This document shows positions 43,223 to 52,707 of a DNA stretch of 63,506 nt, piece after piece (position 1 is the stretch's first letter; each line of letters opens with the position of its first letter). The DNA lies in assembly GCF_025753815.1 (NCBI RefSeq), contig NZ_JAOWRF010000231.1, forward strand, positions 1-63,506, written 5' to 3'. This DNA comes from Plectonema radiosum NIES-515 (GTDB taxonomy: Bacteria > Cyanobacteriota > Cyanobacteriia > Cyanobacteriales > Nostocaceae). The position numbers were made by a program, and so were the translations under genes. A model generated the notes under the pieces. It searched no databases. It was given only the letters and a program-made list of their open reading frames with translations, and had not been told where the DNA came from.

Positions 43223-43659
43223 TTAATTCATACTTTCCCGACAGGGGAGATATTGTCAAACTAGAATTCGGCTCTGCACAACAATTTACGGGTGATTCGA
43301 TTCAGCGTGCATTTACTCTCAGGACATCAGGAATGTCGTTCGATGATATTGCTAGAACATTAAATAATGAACTAGAACAACAAGGACGTGAGCAGATTGG
43401 CTACCGCCCGGTTCTTGTTATGTCTCCAATTAGGTACAATCGAATGGCTTCCTTGATTTTAGCATGTCCAATCACTAGTAAAACAAAGGGTCTGAGTTTT
43501 GAAGTTCTGCTTGTTAAGGGAATGAAAACACAGGGGGTTGTGTTAGCTGACCAAATCAAAACACTGGATTGGAAAGCTAGAAAAGTCACATTTGTCGAAA
43601 AAGTTACACAAGATTTAATTGAAGAAGTACAAGCAAAACTTGAAACATTAATTTTTTAA
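43216..43659 (+). CDS. mazF: MazF-type endoribonuclease toxin with an internal insertion
   Basis: 147 residues, starting at TTG 43216, which overlaps the mazE stop; the next ATG (43333) lies beyond the conserved N-terminus, so TTG is the plausible start. FPDRGDIVKLEF and GYRPVLVMSPIRYN, TQGVVLADQIKTLDWKARKV are the MazF core. Between the first two motifs about 35 extra residues (SIQRAFTLRTSGMSFDDIAR...) are present, absent from normal 110-115-residue MazF proteins; the GMSFDDIARTLN part looks like a helix-turn-helix of resolvase type. RNase activity is expected but unproven with this insert. Confidence 0.82.
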   Translation: MVVNSYFPDRGDIVKLEFGSAQQFTGDSIQRAFTLRTSGMSFDDIARTLNNELEQQGREQIGYRPVLVMSPIRYNRMASLILACPITSKTKGLSFEVLLVKGMKTQGVVLADQIKTLDWKARKVTFVEKVTQDLIEEVQAKLETLIF

Positions 43660-43786
43660 ATAAAAATCTAATTAAAAGCGCAACCACCCTATATGATTTG
43701 TGTAAATTCCCAGGATTCAGATCCCCGAATTATTTAAGAAGTCGGGGATCTTCCGGGACTGATATATATGTCATAAATAATCACCT

Positions 43787-44392
43787 TTACCACAACATCG
43801 ATTTAATCAATTTATAACCTCCCGCTTTCAATCCTAACCAAGAGTGGAAAATCACAAATATAAGTACTATGGGGATGGTTGCAAAGTGAAGTACTCGCAA
43901 AGCTTGCCAGCTACCGAGAATGCCAACTATCCAATGAAACTGAGCAGGTTTATACATGCCGATGCCGCTGAGTATAGCTAGCAAAAGAATCGGAATGATC
44001 ACAGTGTACGCTAATCGATGCCAGACGTAGATTCTGCGTTTTGGGTTTTGACTCGTTTGCAGTGCTTTCAAGTCATTAACAGCAACAAAGCGACGCTTCC
44101 AGCGTTGCGTAATAAAAATGTATAACCCGTACCAAAGTAAATTTAGGGCAAACACCCACATAGCTGCAAAATGCCAGTGTCTACCCGCACCTAACCATCC
44201 TCCTAGCAAAAATAGAGATGGAAAGTGCCAACCTGCACGTCCACCAAAAACCGGATTAGCATTATAAATCTGTAACCCACTGGTAATCATTAACAACAAA
44301 GCAATGATGTTGACCCAGTGAAATATCTTGGCTAAAAGAGCCTGACTTGGTTGTTTAGGTCGTGATTTTTTGGAAGGAGTAGATGCAGTCAT
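43787..44392 (-). CDS. Cytochrome b561-type membrane protein
   Basis: 201 residues with four predicted membrane helices (about 22-42, 68-92, 122-145, 165-188) and paired histidines in HWVN, RHWHFA, WHRLAY and LHFATIP/FHSW suitable for two b hemes. It resembles the cytochrome b subunit family of hydrogenases and thiosulfate reductases. It is the last gene of a run TlpA-like, CcdA, cytochrome b (24-bp gap to ccdA), suggesting a role in moving electrons across the membrane for thiol or cytochrome maturation. Physiological partner unknown. Confidence 0.75.
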   Translation of the reverse strand: MTASTPSKKSRPKQPSQALLAKIFHWVNIIALLLMITSGLQIYNANPVFGGRAGWHFPSLFLLGGWLGAGRHWHFAAMWVFALNLLWYGLYIFITQRWKRRFVAVNDLKALQTSQNPKRRIYVWHRLAYTVIIPILLLAILSGIGMYKPAQFHWIVGILGSWQALRVLHFATIPIVLIFVIFHSWLGLKAGGYKLIKSMLW

Positions 44393-44416
44393 AGGTGTTT
44401 TCTTTTTTAAGAGATT

Positions 44417-45115
44417 TTATAGTGGTAAACGGGGAAAAAATGGAGCTAGCCAAAGTTGCACTTGTACGTCCCAGCCTAAGAGAATAGCGATCGCACTACC
44501 GGCGATCATGACTCCGCCGACTCTTTGCAAAATCATACTATGCGATCGGATCTTTTTCAGCAGTTTCTCACTCAAACGACGACCCCCGTAAGCAAGTGCA
44601 ATCATTGGTAATGCTGCCCCTATTCCATAGACAACAAGCAAAACAAAGGCATTTGCAATCTGATGTTTAACTGCTGCCAAAACTAAAATACTTCCTAAAA
44701 CAGGTCCAGCACAAGGCGTCCACAGCAAGCCTAGTTGAGTTCCAAGCCAAAACTCTCCCTTTAATCCTATCTGTCCAGGCTTTCTAGTACTTTTACCTAG
44801 TTTTATATAACTGAATAAACGGTAACTCCACTTAGGAAAAACTGCGAGAATCCCCATGAATAAAAGCAGGAAAATCGCGACATTTCTTAGCCCACTAGCT
44901 AAAAAAGTCAACCAGGTTGCCGTCACTCCCAAAAGACTGCCGGCTACAGCAAATCCACTTACCAACCCTGCAACCAAAGCCACCGGACCATACTTGTGAG
45001 ATTGAAGCGATCGACCCACTAACACTGGCAGAATAGGTAGAACACAGGGGGACATTACAGTTAAAAATCCCCCTAGCAGTGCTAAACCTGCCGTAGATAA
45101 AGTAGAAATATCCAC
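44417..45115 (-). CDS. ccdA: CcdA-like thiol:disulfide interchange membrane protein
   Basis: 232 residues, six membrane helices. The two redox cysteines are in SPCVLPILP (TM1) and TPCAGPVLGS (TM4), the hallmark of the CcdA/DsbD transmembrane domain that passes electrons from cytoplasmic thioredoxin to extracytoplasmic partners. The start is 5 bp after the stop of the thioredoxin-like gene, so the two form an operon and a redox pair. Confidence 0.9.
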   Translation of the reverse strand: MDISTLSTAGLALLGGFLTVMSPCVLPILPVLVGRSLQSHKYGPVALVAGLVSGFAVAGSLLGVTATWLTFLASGLRNVAIFLLLFMGILAVFPKWSYRLFSYIKLGKSTRKPGQIGLKGEFWLGTQLGLLWTPCAGPVLGSILVLAAVKHQIANAFVLLVVYGIGAALPMIALAYGGRRLSEKLLKKIRSHSMILQRVGGVMIAGSAIAILLGWDVQVQLWLAPFFPRLPL

Positions 45116-45120
45116 ATTCC

Positions 45121-45735
45121 TTATCCTAATAACTGACGGATTTTCTGCTCAGTTGTATCATAAGCACCTTCTCCTATGTGGTCATATTGCACGAACCCCT
45201 GACGGTCTGCCAAAAATAGATGAGGCCAATACTCGTTGTTATAGGCTTTCCAAGTTTTATAATCGTTATCGATGGGAACTGGATAAGTAATTTTGTGTTC
45301 TTTCAATGCTCTTTTGACATTGTTTACATCCCGCTCGTATCCAAACTCAGGAGTATGAACTCCTATCACCTGGAGTCCTTGACTAGCAAATTGTTGATGC
45401 CAACGAACAACAGAAGGAATAGTCCGCTGACAATTGATGCACGCAAAAGTCCAAATGTGAATTAATACAACTTTACCTTTCAGGTCTTGAGTCGTTAAAG
45501 GAGCAGAATTCAGCCATTGACTTATGCCCTCAAATTCTGGTAAAGCCTTACTATCTGAAGACTGTGCCGCAACAACAGTTGCCGGAGATGATTTGCTGGG
45601 ATTATTATTTAAAGGAGTAGAGCTCTCAGTTTTTTTTGAAGCTAAGTCAATGATTGGTTTTCCACACCCACTTAGCATAGCTCCAATTCCAAAGTAATAA
45701 AGCAACTGGCGTCGTCGCAAAAGGTTTTTATTCAT
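45121..45735 (-). CDS. TlpA/ResA-like lipoprotein thioredoxin
   Basis: 204 residues from the ATG at 45735; a longer frame from 45828 adds another hydrophobic segment. The chosen start gives LLRRRQLLYYFGIGAMLSGC, an arginine-rich signal with an LSGC lipobox, hence membrane-anchored outside the cytoplasm. The thioredoxin fold carries WTFACINCQRTIP (CxxC active site) and cis-Pro region YWPHLFL. It is the likely electron acceptor of the adjacent CcdA. An Asn/Ser/Pro linker separates lipid anchor and domain. Confidence 0.82.
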   Translation of the reverse strand: MNKNLLRRRQLLYYFGIGAMLSGCGKPIIDLASKKTESSTPLNNNPSKSSPATVVAAQSSDSKALPEFEGISQWLNSAPLTTQDLKGKVVLIHIWTFACINCQRTIPSVVRWHQQFASQGLQVIGVHTPEFGYERDVNNVKRALKEHKITYPVPIDNDYKTWKAYNNEYWPHLFLADRQGFVQYDHIGEGAYDTTEQKIRQLLG

Positions 45736-46360
45736 TGTAAATTTTATCACATTGAGAGCACGGTAGTAAAAAATGGGCATAAATAAAGCTACCATCACCA
45801 AAAACTGAAATGTTAACCAATGTTTCATCCAAAAGGATTTTGGTAAATTGAATTTCTTTGTTTTTTACTGATGTATTTGTCATTTAATATAAAACTAATT
45901 TATCAGCTTAATATTAAAAATACATGATAAATCTGCTGAGAAAATGCTGAGAAATAATTTTTGACGTTAGCTTCTGACTCGGTTCAATGTGTCCCCTTGA
46001 TGATGATAATAGCCCGCATTGCAGCAAGTGCGGCGTAGCGCCTACAGAGTCTGCCCTCGTCTGCTGGAAATTGTTTGACTGATTCTTAATTTTTACTTTA
46101 TAATCTATAGTTCTCTCTTCGGGTATTTACGCAAATATTTTCGACTAGTGAGGCGATCGCATAGAGCAAAAAATCGCGCTTATGTTTAAAACCTGTAAAT
46201 TTTTGATGAAAATACGTCTAAGCTAACACTCAATCTAGCCAAATTACTGTAAGTATTTAAAGATGCATGATAAAAAATGATGCTTTTAGGTAGTTACGCT
46301 TAGAATGGGAACCATTTTGAAACTCAAGCAATCTAGCACAACTATAACCTCATGAAAAAG

Positions 46361-46394
46361 AGGGGGAAAGGGGAAAGGGGAAAGGGGAAAGGGT
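46361..46394. repeat. GGGGAAA heptamer tract
   Basis: AGGGGGAAAGGGGAAAGGGG continuing to 46394, five units, same class as 1541-1600. The 45829-46534 gap otherwise holds AT-rich sequence and a small GCGTAGCGCCTAC hairpin at about 46032; no gene found. Confidence 0.75.
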
Positions 46395-46534
46395 AAGAAA
46401 GAAGAAATATTTCTCTCCCAGCTCCCAACTTTTTTTAAGTAATGTTTAATGATTTCTATCTGTTTTTGATCCCCATTTAGATAAAATAGCTGGGGATCAC
46501 CTGATAACTCACACCGCTTCGATCAGCGACACAC

Positions 46535-47578
46535 ATGAATCAACTGAACAATGGTTTCACCCTATTTCTTAGTCTACTAGTAGAGGCGATACCGTTTTTA
46601 TTGCTAGGGGTCTTGTTCTCCAGTTTGCTGTTATTGTTTGTCGATGAGAGCACTCTTGTGGGAATAATGCCGAAAAATCCGCTGCTGGGTGCGTTTGCCG
46701 GGAGTTTGATCGGCTTTTTGTTTCCGGTGTGTGAGTGTGGCAACGTGCCGGTAGCGCGACGGTTGTTGATGCAAGGAGTACCTACACCCGTAGCAATTGG
46801 TTTTTTGCTAGCAGCACCAACTGTTAACCCGATTGTGATTTGGGCAACTTGGACGGCATTTCGAGATCAGCCAGAAATAGTGGTGTTACGAGTGGTGTTT
46901 TCGCTATTAATTGCCACGATAATCGGGTTTGTTTTTAGCTTTCAAAAAGATTTGAGTCCGATTTTGCAACCAGCGATCGCTCGTTATCTGAAGTTTAACC
47001 CACCACGCAAAGCAGAACCCAAACGACGAAATCATCGTACACATGCAGCTTCCTCTGGTTTATTACAGTCAGGGACTTATTTTTTAGGAGGAAAAGCGGG
47101 TTCAAGCATTAGGATAGATAATAATTTAATGCAGACGACTGAGCCAACTTCTAGCCGCAGCAAACCGCTAAAAGATAAACTGCGGTTATTGCTAGATAAT
47201 ACCGTCCAAGAATTGCGAGAATTGGGTGCGGTGATGGTTATCGGCAGTGCGATCGCCGCAGCTATTCAAGTGTTAGCCCCCCGTGACTTAATACTCAGTC
47301 TGGGTGCGGGTCCGGTTAGCTCAATCACTACCATGCTGATATTAGCGGTTGTTGTGTCAATTTGTTCCACAGTTGATTCATTCTTTGCCCTATCTTTTGC
47401 TTCCACGTTTACCAGCGGCTCTTTATTAGCATTCCTCGTATATGGTCCGATGATTGACATTAAAGGTGTTGGTTTGATGTTGACAATTTTCAAGCCAAGA
47501 ACTGTATTTTACTTATTTGGCTTGTCAGGACTATTGACATTTTTACTGACACTTTTCATCAACTTGCACGTAATTTAA
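46535..47578 (+). CDS. Permease of the DUF318/ArsP-like family
   Basis: 347 residues, about eight membrane helices in two halves with a charged cytoplasmic loop at 160-225. The signature PVCECGNVPVARRLLMQG followed by AAPTVNPIVIWATW is repeated as SICSTVDSFFALSFAS and GPMIDIKG in the second half, as in the UPF0718/YcgR family. With the TIGR03943 protein downstream this is a conserved two-gene module; in Bacillus the related ycgRQ genes are zinc-responsive, but the substrate here is unknown. ATG start inferred from the MNQLNNGFTLFLSLLVEAIP alignment. Confidence 0.82.
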   Translation: MNQLNNGFTLFLSLLVEAIPFLLLGVLFSSLLLLFVDESTLVGIMPKNPLLGAFAGSLIGFLFPVCECGNVPVARRLLMQGVPTPVAIGFLLAAPTVNPIVIWATWTAFRDQPEIVVLRVVFSLLIATIIGFVFSFQKDLSPILQPAIARYLKFNPPRKAEPKRRNHRTHAASSGLLQSGTYFLGGKAGSSIRIDNNLMQTTEPTSSRSKPLKDKLRLLLDNTVQELRELGAVMVIGSAIAAAIQVLAPRDLILSLGAGPVSSITTMLILAVVVSICSTVDSFFALSFASTFTSGSLLAFLVYGPMIDIKGVGLMLTIFKPRTVFYLFGLSGLLTFLLTLFINLHVI

Positions 47579-48050
47579 TAAATGAGTTAAGAGTTAGGAA
47601 TTAGGAATTAGGAGTTAGGAATTAGGAGTTAGGAGTTAGGAGTTAGGAGTTAAGAATTAAAAGAGACTGATAAACGCTTGCTTGAAACTACTCAATTATC
47701 ATGTTAAATTCCTCACTGCTGACTTATAACTCCTAACTTTTGTTTAGAATGAGTTAGGAGTTAAGAATTAAAAGAGACTGATAAACGCTTGCTTGAAACT
47801 ACTAAATTATTAAGAGTTAGGAGTTAGGAGTTAGGAGTTAAGAATTAAAAGAGACTCATAAACGCTTACTTTTAACTACTCAATTATCATGTTAAATTCC
47901 TCACTCCTCACTTATAACTCCTAACTTTTGTTTAGAATGAGTTAGGAGTTAAGAATTAAAAGAGACTCATAAACGCTTGCTTTTAACTACTCAATTATCA
48001 TGTTAAATTCCTCACTGCTCACTTATAACTCCTAACTTTTGTTTAGAATG
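47579..48050. repeat. AGGAGTT heptamers and a repeated ~110-bp leader segment
   Basis: GTTAGGA heptamers (47584-47655, 47815-47840) and a unit running GAGTTAAGAATTAAAAGAGA...TTATAACTCCTAACTTTTG(TTTAGAATGA) ending at about 47753, 47942 and 48051. The last unit ends in the ATG of the next gene, so earlier units are duplicated copies of that gene's leader. Confidence 0.85.
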
Positions 48051-48815
48051 ACTACCCAAAATCGAAAACCTAAAAGACCAAATTTGTTACTTCCTTGGCT
48101 GGATGTTATAGCAATTGCAGCTTGGGGAATTTTATTGTTGAAATACTGGCTGACTGGTAAGCTAAATTTGTTGATTCATCCGAATTATTTTTGGTTAGCG
48201 ATCGCAAGCGGTATCAGCTTACTAATTATCGCTTTTTTCAGAGCAGAAGAACTGTGGCGACGACGGCGTGATATTGTACCTAGTGCCGAGCATATAAATT
48301 TATTTCCCCCTGGTTGGGGTAGTGGTTTAGTATTAACAGCGGCAATTCTCGGATTAATTTTTACACCGCGAGTCTTTGCTAGCGATCAAGCACTGCAACG
48401 CGATGCCAGTGAATTATTGGGAACAGCCCGCATCAAACCCCAAGCATTTAGTGCTTCCACTCCTCCAGAGAAGCGATCGCTTGTAGATTGGGTACGCGAA
48501 CTCAATGTTTATCCAGAGCCAGATAAATATTCAGGACAAAAAGTCAAAGTACAAGGATTTGTGATTCACCCACCTTCTTTACAAAAAGATTATTTTTTCT
48601 TGGGTAAATTTGTTCTGACTTGTTGTGCCGCAGACGCTTATCCTGTAGGATTACCCGTCAAATTAACTCCAAATAGCGAACAATACAAACCTGATAGCTG
48701 GCTAGAAGTAGAAGGAGAAATGGTGACAGAAACACTGTCCGGCAAACGTCAACTCACCATCGCGGCTAATTCCATAAAAAAAATTCCCCAACCAAAAGAT
48801 CCGTATAGTTATTAA
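48048..48815 (+). CDS. TIGR03943-family protein, partner of the permease
   Basis: 255 residues from the ATG at 48048; a TTG three codons earlier lies in the repeat. Two or three N-terminal membrane helices (IAIAAWGILLLKYWL, FWLAIASGISLLIIAFF, SGLVLTAAILGLIFTP) precede a soluble beta-rich domain (YSGQKVKVQGFVIHPP, FVLTCCAADAYPVGLPVKL, SWLEVEGEMV) of OB-like character with a Cys-Cys pair. This matches the YcgQ/TIGR03943 partner of the DUF318 permease. Co-function with the upstream gene is inferred from conserved pairing. Confidence 0.82.
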   Translation: MTTQNRKPKRPNLLLPWLDVIAIAAWGILLLKYWLTGKLNLLIHPNYFWLAIASGISLLIIAFFRAEELWRRRRDIVPSAEHINLFPPGWGSGLVLTAAILGLIFTPRVFASDQALQRDASELLGTARIKPQAFSASTPPEKRSLVDWVRELNVYPEPDKYSGQKVKVQGFVIHPPSLQKDYFFLGKFVLTCCAADAYPVGLPVKLTPNSEQYKPDSWLEVEGEMVTETLSGKRQLTIAANSIKKIPQPKDPYSY

Positions 48816-49014
48816 TTAATTATTAGTTGTTATTTGATAGTGGATAGTAGTTAATAGTTATTTGTTAGTTGCTAATTACTATTTACTAATACCAATTCTA
48901 TGTGAGGTTGCGCTTTATTCCCCTCACCCTAGAAGGGCTTGCCATTACCAACATTTATTTATCTCGTAAAACCCTTATCCCGCCAACGGTTGTAAACCGT
49001 TGTCTAACAGCAAA

Positions 49015-49063
49015 AGTCCATTAAAATGGACTAAATAAAGATTTCAGTCCATTTTAATGGACT
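49015..49063. repeat. Facing palindromes AGTCCATTAAAATGGACT and AGTCCATTTTAATGGACT
   Basis: Two 18-bp hairpins at 49015-49032 and 49046-49063, each a near-perfect inverted repeat and complementary to each other, plus AACGGTTGTAAACCGTT at about 48986. A third REP-like class in the 48816-49267 gap, which has no gene. Confidence 0.8.
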
Positions 49064-49267
49064 TGTGCTACTAGCCTGATAAATTAATTCGCTCGTCGGG
49101 TTAGCGGCAAGATCGAGGGTTTTGAAATATCTTGGTAATGACAAGCCCTGGAAGGGTGGGGCGTTGTGCGTACAAGAGCTTACCTGCGTGGGCACTCTTA
49201 GGCGCATCTTCATACAGAAATAATATAACAACTATCCACGCTCCAACTATCCACCATCCACTATCCA

Positions 49268-50821
49268 ATGACCAATTTTAAAGCCTCTATCCAACCGCTA
49301 GATCGTGCAGCGATCGCAAGTATGCTCCTACTGTGTTTCGCGATCGGAGTAATGCTATTGCAAGGTGACGTGGTAACATCTCGTGTGCGAGACTTTACCT
49401 GGCAACATCAAGAAACTGAGACAAAAGATTTATCCTTAACTAATTCCAATTGGGAGAATCAAAAAATTGGGGCAGAATATAACCGTTTTGCTCTTTCTTT
49501 TAGTCGTCCAATGGACACAAAAAGCGTTGAGCAAAACTTGAAAATTGACCCCCCCCTAGCAGGTAAATTTAGTTGGGCAGGGCGGAAAATGTTTTATACG
49601 CTTTTGACACCAGCGCCTTATGGTACAACTTATAAAGTGCAGTTACAAGGTGCAAAAGATAAGTTTGCGGAATCATATCGAAAAAAACGGACGAACGCAC
49701 CTTTTGTCGGTAACTTTCGCACACGCGATCGCGTCATGCTTTATATCGGCGCAGACAAAGAAGAAAAGGGACGATTAGTTCTTTTTAATTTGACTCAAGA
49801 CCAAAACAAAATACTGACTCCCAAAGATTTGGTGGTGATGGACTATAAGCCATTTTCAGAAGGAGACAAAATTATATTTTCTGCTCGCACATCATCAAGT
49901 CAAGACTTACTTTCGGCGCAGTTATATACAGTAACCACAGGCATCTCTTTACAACCGAAAAAAGAAGCAGAACCAGCAGGAAAAGTTGACCTAATTTTAG
50001 ATAATAAAGACTTTCAAAACTTAAAATTTGATATATCTCAAGATGGGCAAACAATCGCCATCCAGCGAGGAAATAGAGCAAGTCCTGGCGACTTTGGGCT
50101 GTGGTTTATGTCAGCAAACACTAAACCAGGAGAAAAACCCAATCTGAAGCGCGTGCAAAGTCCCCCAGGGGGAGATTTTACCATCACCCCAGATAGTAAA
50201 TCTGTAGCAGTTGCCCAAGGAGAGGGAACAGCGATTCTACCTCTGAAAACAGATGGTAGTAAACCCCTAGCTTTTTTCCCACAATTTGGCTTGGTGCAAG
50301 CTTTTTCTAAAGACGGTTCCCAAGCGGCAATGGTCAAGTTTAATACAGATTACACGCGAGATTTGTTTTTAGTTACAAATCAAGGTGTCAACAAACTGCT
50401 GTTAAAAACTACAGGCTCAATTGTTCAGTGTCAGTTTGATAGTGCCTCACCCACTTTATATTGCTTGGTAACACAGCTATTACAAGGAAAAGAAGTATAT
50501 CAAGAACAGCCATACTTAGTTGCAATTGACATCAAAACGGCGCAACAGAAACCACTGCTAGTGTTACCCCCCGCTCAACGAAATGTCGAAATGAGTTTAG
50601 CACCGGATGGTTTAGGGTTGTTATTTGACCAAGTAGTACCTCAAGATCCGAACACTCCCCCATCACCGGAAAACACCCTCAGAAGTGATGATGGAGAAGC
50701 GATCGCAACTAGTAGTTTATGGTTAATGCCTCTGTTACCCATCACCGATGCGGGAACAACTACGGAAATCAAGCCTGAACAACTTCCCTTAACTGGATTT
50801 CACCCTAGGTGGCTACCTTGA
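49268..50821 (+). CDS. Membrane-anchored Ig-like/beta-propeller protein
   Basis: 517 residues. One N-terminal membrane helix (AIASMLLLCFAIGVMLLQG), then a Big_5/SbsA-type Ig-like domain at about 65-150 (ALSFSRPMDTKSVEQNLKID, GKFSWAGRKMFYTLLTPAPYGTTYKV), then repeated PD40/TolB-like blades (DISQDGQTIAIQRG, TITPDSKSVAVAQGEG, AFSKDGSQAAMVKFN, LAPDGLGLLFDQV). It is probably extracytoplasmic; function unknown. No TolB/Pal partner genes nearby. Confidence 0.72.
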   Translation: MTNFKASIQPLDRAAIASMLLLCFAIGVMLLQGDVVTSRVRDFTWQHQETETKDLSLTNSNWENQKIGAEYNRFALSFSRPMDTKSVEQNLKIDPPLAGKFSWAGRKMFYTLLTPAPYGTTYKVQLQGAKDKFAESYRKKRTNAPFVGNFRTRDRVMLYIGADKEEKGRLVLFNLTQDQNKILTPKDLVVMDYKPFSEGDKIIFSARTSSSQDLLSAQLYTVTTGISLQPKKEAEPAGKVDLILDNKDFQNLKFDISQDGQTIAIQRGNRASPGDFGLWFMSANTKPGEKPNLKRVQSPPGGDFTITPDSKSVAVAQGEGTAILPLKTDGSKPLAFFPQFGLVQAFSKDGSQAAMVKFNTDYTRDLFLVTNQGVNKLLLKTTGSIVQCQFDSASPTLYCLVTQLLQGKEVYQEQPYLVAIDIKTAQQKPLLVLPPAQRNVEMSLAPDGLGLLFDQVVPQDPNTPPSPENTLRSDDGEAIATSSLWLMPLLPITDAGTTTEIKPEQLPLTGFHPRWLP

Positions 50822-50824
50822 ACT

Positions 50825-50850
50825 AGAGACGTTCGGTCCGGAACGTCTTT
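50825..50850. repeat. REP-like hairpin GAGACGTTCGGTCCGGAACGTC
   Basis: AGAGACGTTCGGTCCGGAAC followed by GTCTTT immediately after the stop of the preceding gene; may act as its terminator. Rest of 50851-51106 has no gene. Confidence 0.65.
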
Positions 50851-51106
50851 AGTTTAATATTCTTAATAATACGATTTTGTTTAATTGCCTCACTGCAACG
50901 CCGCAATAATTTCCCATCTCTAATTCAAAATGTTATAACGTCATCAGCGCCCTTATACGGGAAAATAAATAACACGGATTGATAACAAATGACTCGTGTT
51001 TGGGAGAGCTGCACTTGTCTTCTAAAGTAAACTTGGATCAGACAGGATACATGAGTAATTATACTGTGTTAGTGCTGAACAGTTTGAAGCTGCTGGGTGG
51101 TAAAGA

Positions 51107-52573
51107 GTGATGAATCAAGCGGACAACATAAATAATGAAACTTTTATTGAACGAGAAAATTTGACAAATTCGCCACAATCAGATCCGGGGAATTGTCCTT
51201 TTGATTCAGTTTTGCCCAATAACAACATGGCAATCATGAAATTGCCACTTTTGATGCCAGCAGAAGACAAGTTACGCGAAGCCAAAGTCAGCCTAGCGTC
51301 GGAGTCTCTCGCATCCCCTCCCTCCCAAGATTGGGTGGCAGAACCTGATAGCGACAAACAAGCACTGGTTGATCGCGAATTTAAGAAGCTGCTCGAATTG
51401 AATGAAGAATTGCGTTCGGCTAACACCAACTTATATGAACAAGTGGAGGTGTTAAAAGGTGACTTATCTGAGTCAGAAAAAGCATTGCAGTGGCAGAAAA
51501 AGCGCTCAAGCGTTGCCGAGTCGATGCTTGGGCAACAAACTCAGGAACTAACCGCAGCCGGTGAGCAAATAAAGTCTTTATTCCAACAGTTAGAAACCGC
51601 TGTGCAAACTGTTCAACGTCAGGAAAGTTTAATTGAAAATTATAAATCACAGCTAGAAATTAGCCAACAACGGCTTGCCCAGTTAGAGCGGGAATGTGCC
51701 AAAATTCAAACTAGCTACAACGAACAGTCTCACCAGGTATTACAATCAGAAACGACTTGTCGAGAGCTACGTAATCGGTTGATGCGACAACAGCGTCAGA
51801 CTCTGCAATTTAAAGCAGCTTTGGAAAAGTGTCTGGAAAGCCCTGTCCCCAGCGATGATTCTTTAGATGATAGCGCCAATAAGTCAGACGATATCAACAT
51901 CTGCCAACCAAGAAACTTTAAACAAGCTTCGTCTTCATTCTCTAACGCCGAGCCGATTAAACCTTGGTCGGCACAGATAGATTCTTTGACTAACGAGCTA
52001 AATTATCCGTGGGGAGAATCTTTATTATCACGCACAAACACAAGCGAAGGATCTGATTTTATTTCGTCTACCTGGAAATTCTCAACTTCACAACCAGCAA
52101 GCATCGACCTAAACACCGAGCCAGAATCGCCCTCAATTGATGATGAAGCGATACCTACGGTGAGCTATAACGCACCCCACACCCCACCTTCATCAAAGAA
52201 TATAGACGAGCAGGTGGATGATGTGATTGAGATGTTTTTTGCAGTCAAACGTGTTGATAAAAAAGATACAGAAACAAATCAGCCGATTACGCCAATATGG
52301 GAAGCGATCGCCACACCGATTTCAAACGATGAAAAAACAATAAATTTACCCATTACCGAAACGACCGCTGAAGAACCAGAAGATTATTGGTCAGAAGTGA
52401 CACCATTTAACCCGTTGGAATTACAGTCAACTAATTTTTCTCAAGAACCATTGACAGACTACACTGCTCATACCAACTCCCCCTCACCGGTGATTTATCC
52501 CCAGCGTCCACCCAAAGGACGAAAGTCATTAGCATCTGTAGAATTACCGAATTTTCGTCCCAAGAAAAAGTAG
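51107..52573 (+). CDS. Coiled-coil protein with disordered acidic C-terminus
   Basis: 488 residues, family not recognised. Residues 88-245 are a long coiled coil (FKKLLELNEELRSANTNLYE... LAQLERECAKIQTSYNEQSH...). The C-terminal half is Ser/Pro/Asp-rich and low complexity, ending in a basic RPPKGRKSLASVELPNFRPK motif that could bind DNA or a protein partner. No membrane segment. Coiled-coil proteins in filamentous cyanobacteria can be cytoskeletal, but nothing here proves that. Two adjacent ATG codons at the start. Confidence 0.6.
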   Translation: MMNQADNINNETFIERENLTNSPQSDPGNCPFDSVLPNNNMAIMKLPLLMPAEDKLREAKVSLASESLASPPSQDWVAEPDSDKQALVDREFKKLLELNEELRSANTNLYEQVEVLKGDLSESEKALQWQKKRSSVAESMLGQQTQELTAAGEQIKSLFQQLETAVQTVQRQESLIENYKSQLEISQQRLAQLERECAKIQTSYNEQSHQVLQSETTCRELRNRLMRQQRQTLQFKAALEKCLESPVPSDDSLDDSANKSDDINICQPRNFKQASSSFSNAEPIKPWSAQIDSLTNELNYPWGESLLSRTNTSEGSDFISSTWKFSTSQPASIDLNTEPESPSIDDEAIPTVSYNAPHTPPSSKNIDEQVDDVIEMFFAVKRVDKKDTETNQPITPIWEAIATPISNDEKTINLPITETTAEEPEDYWSEVTPFNPLELQSTNFSQEPLTDYTAHTNSPSPVIYPQRPPKGRKSLASVELPNFRPKKK

Positions 52574-52707
52574 TTATTAGGTAGTGAGCGATAAATCACT
52601 CAATTTCAACAACTTCAGCCCTGAGGTGCGAACTTTCACAGAAAATAGCGGTAGGGCTGGAAGCCCTGTCTCTGAGCGAGCAGGGAGGAAAGCCCACGCG
52701 AGCGAAT

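Noticed and set aside
46258-46285. Possible Zur box (GCATGATAAAAAATGATGC) upstream of the permease
   Set aside because: The symmetry is weak and it lies about 260 bp from the start, so I do not claim it.
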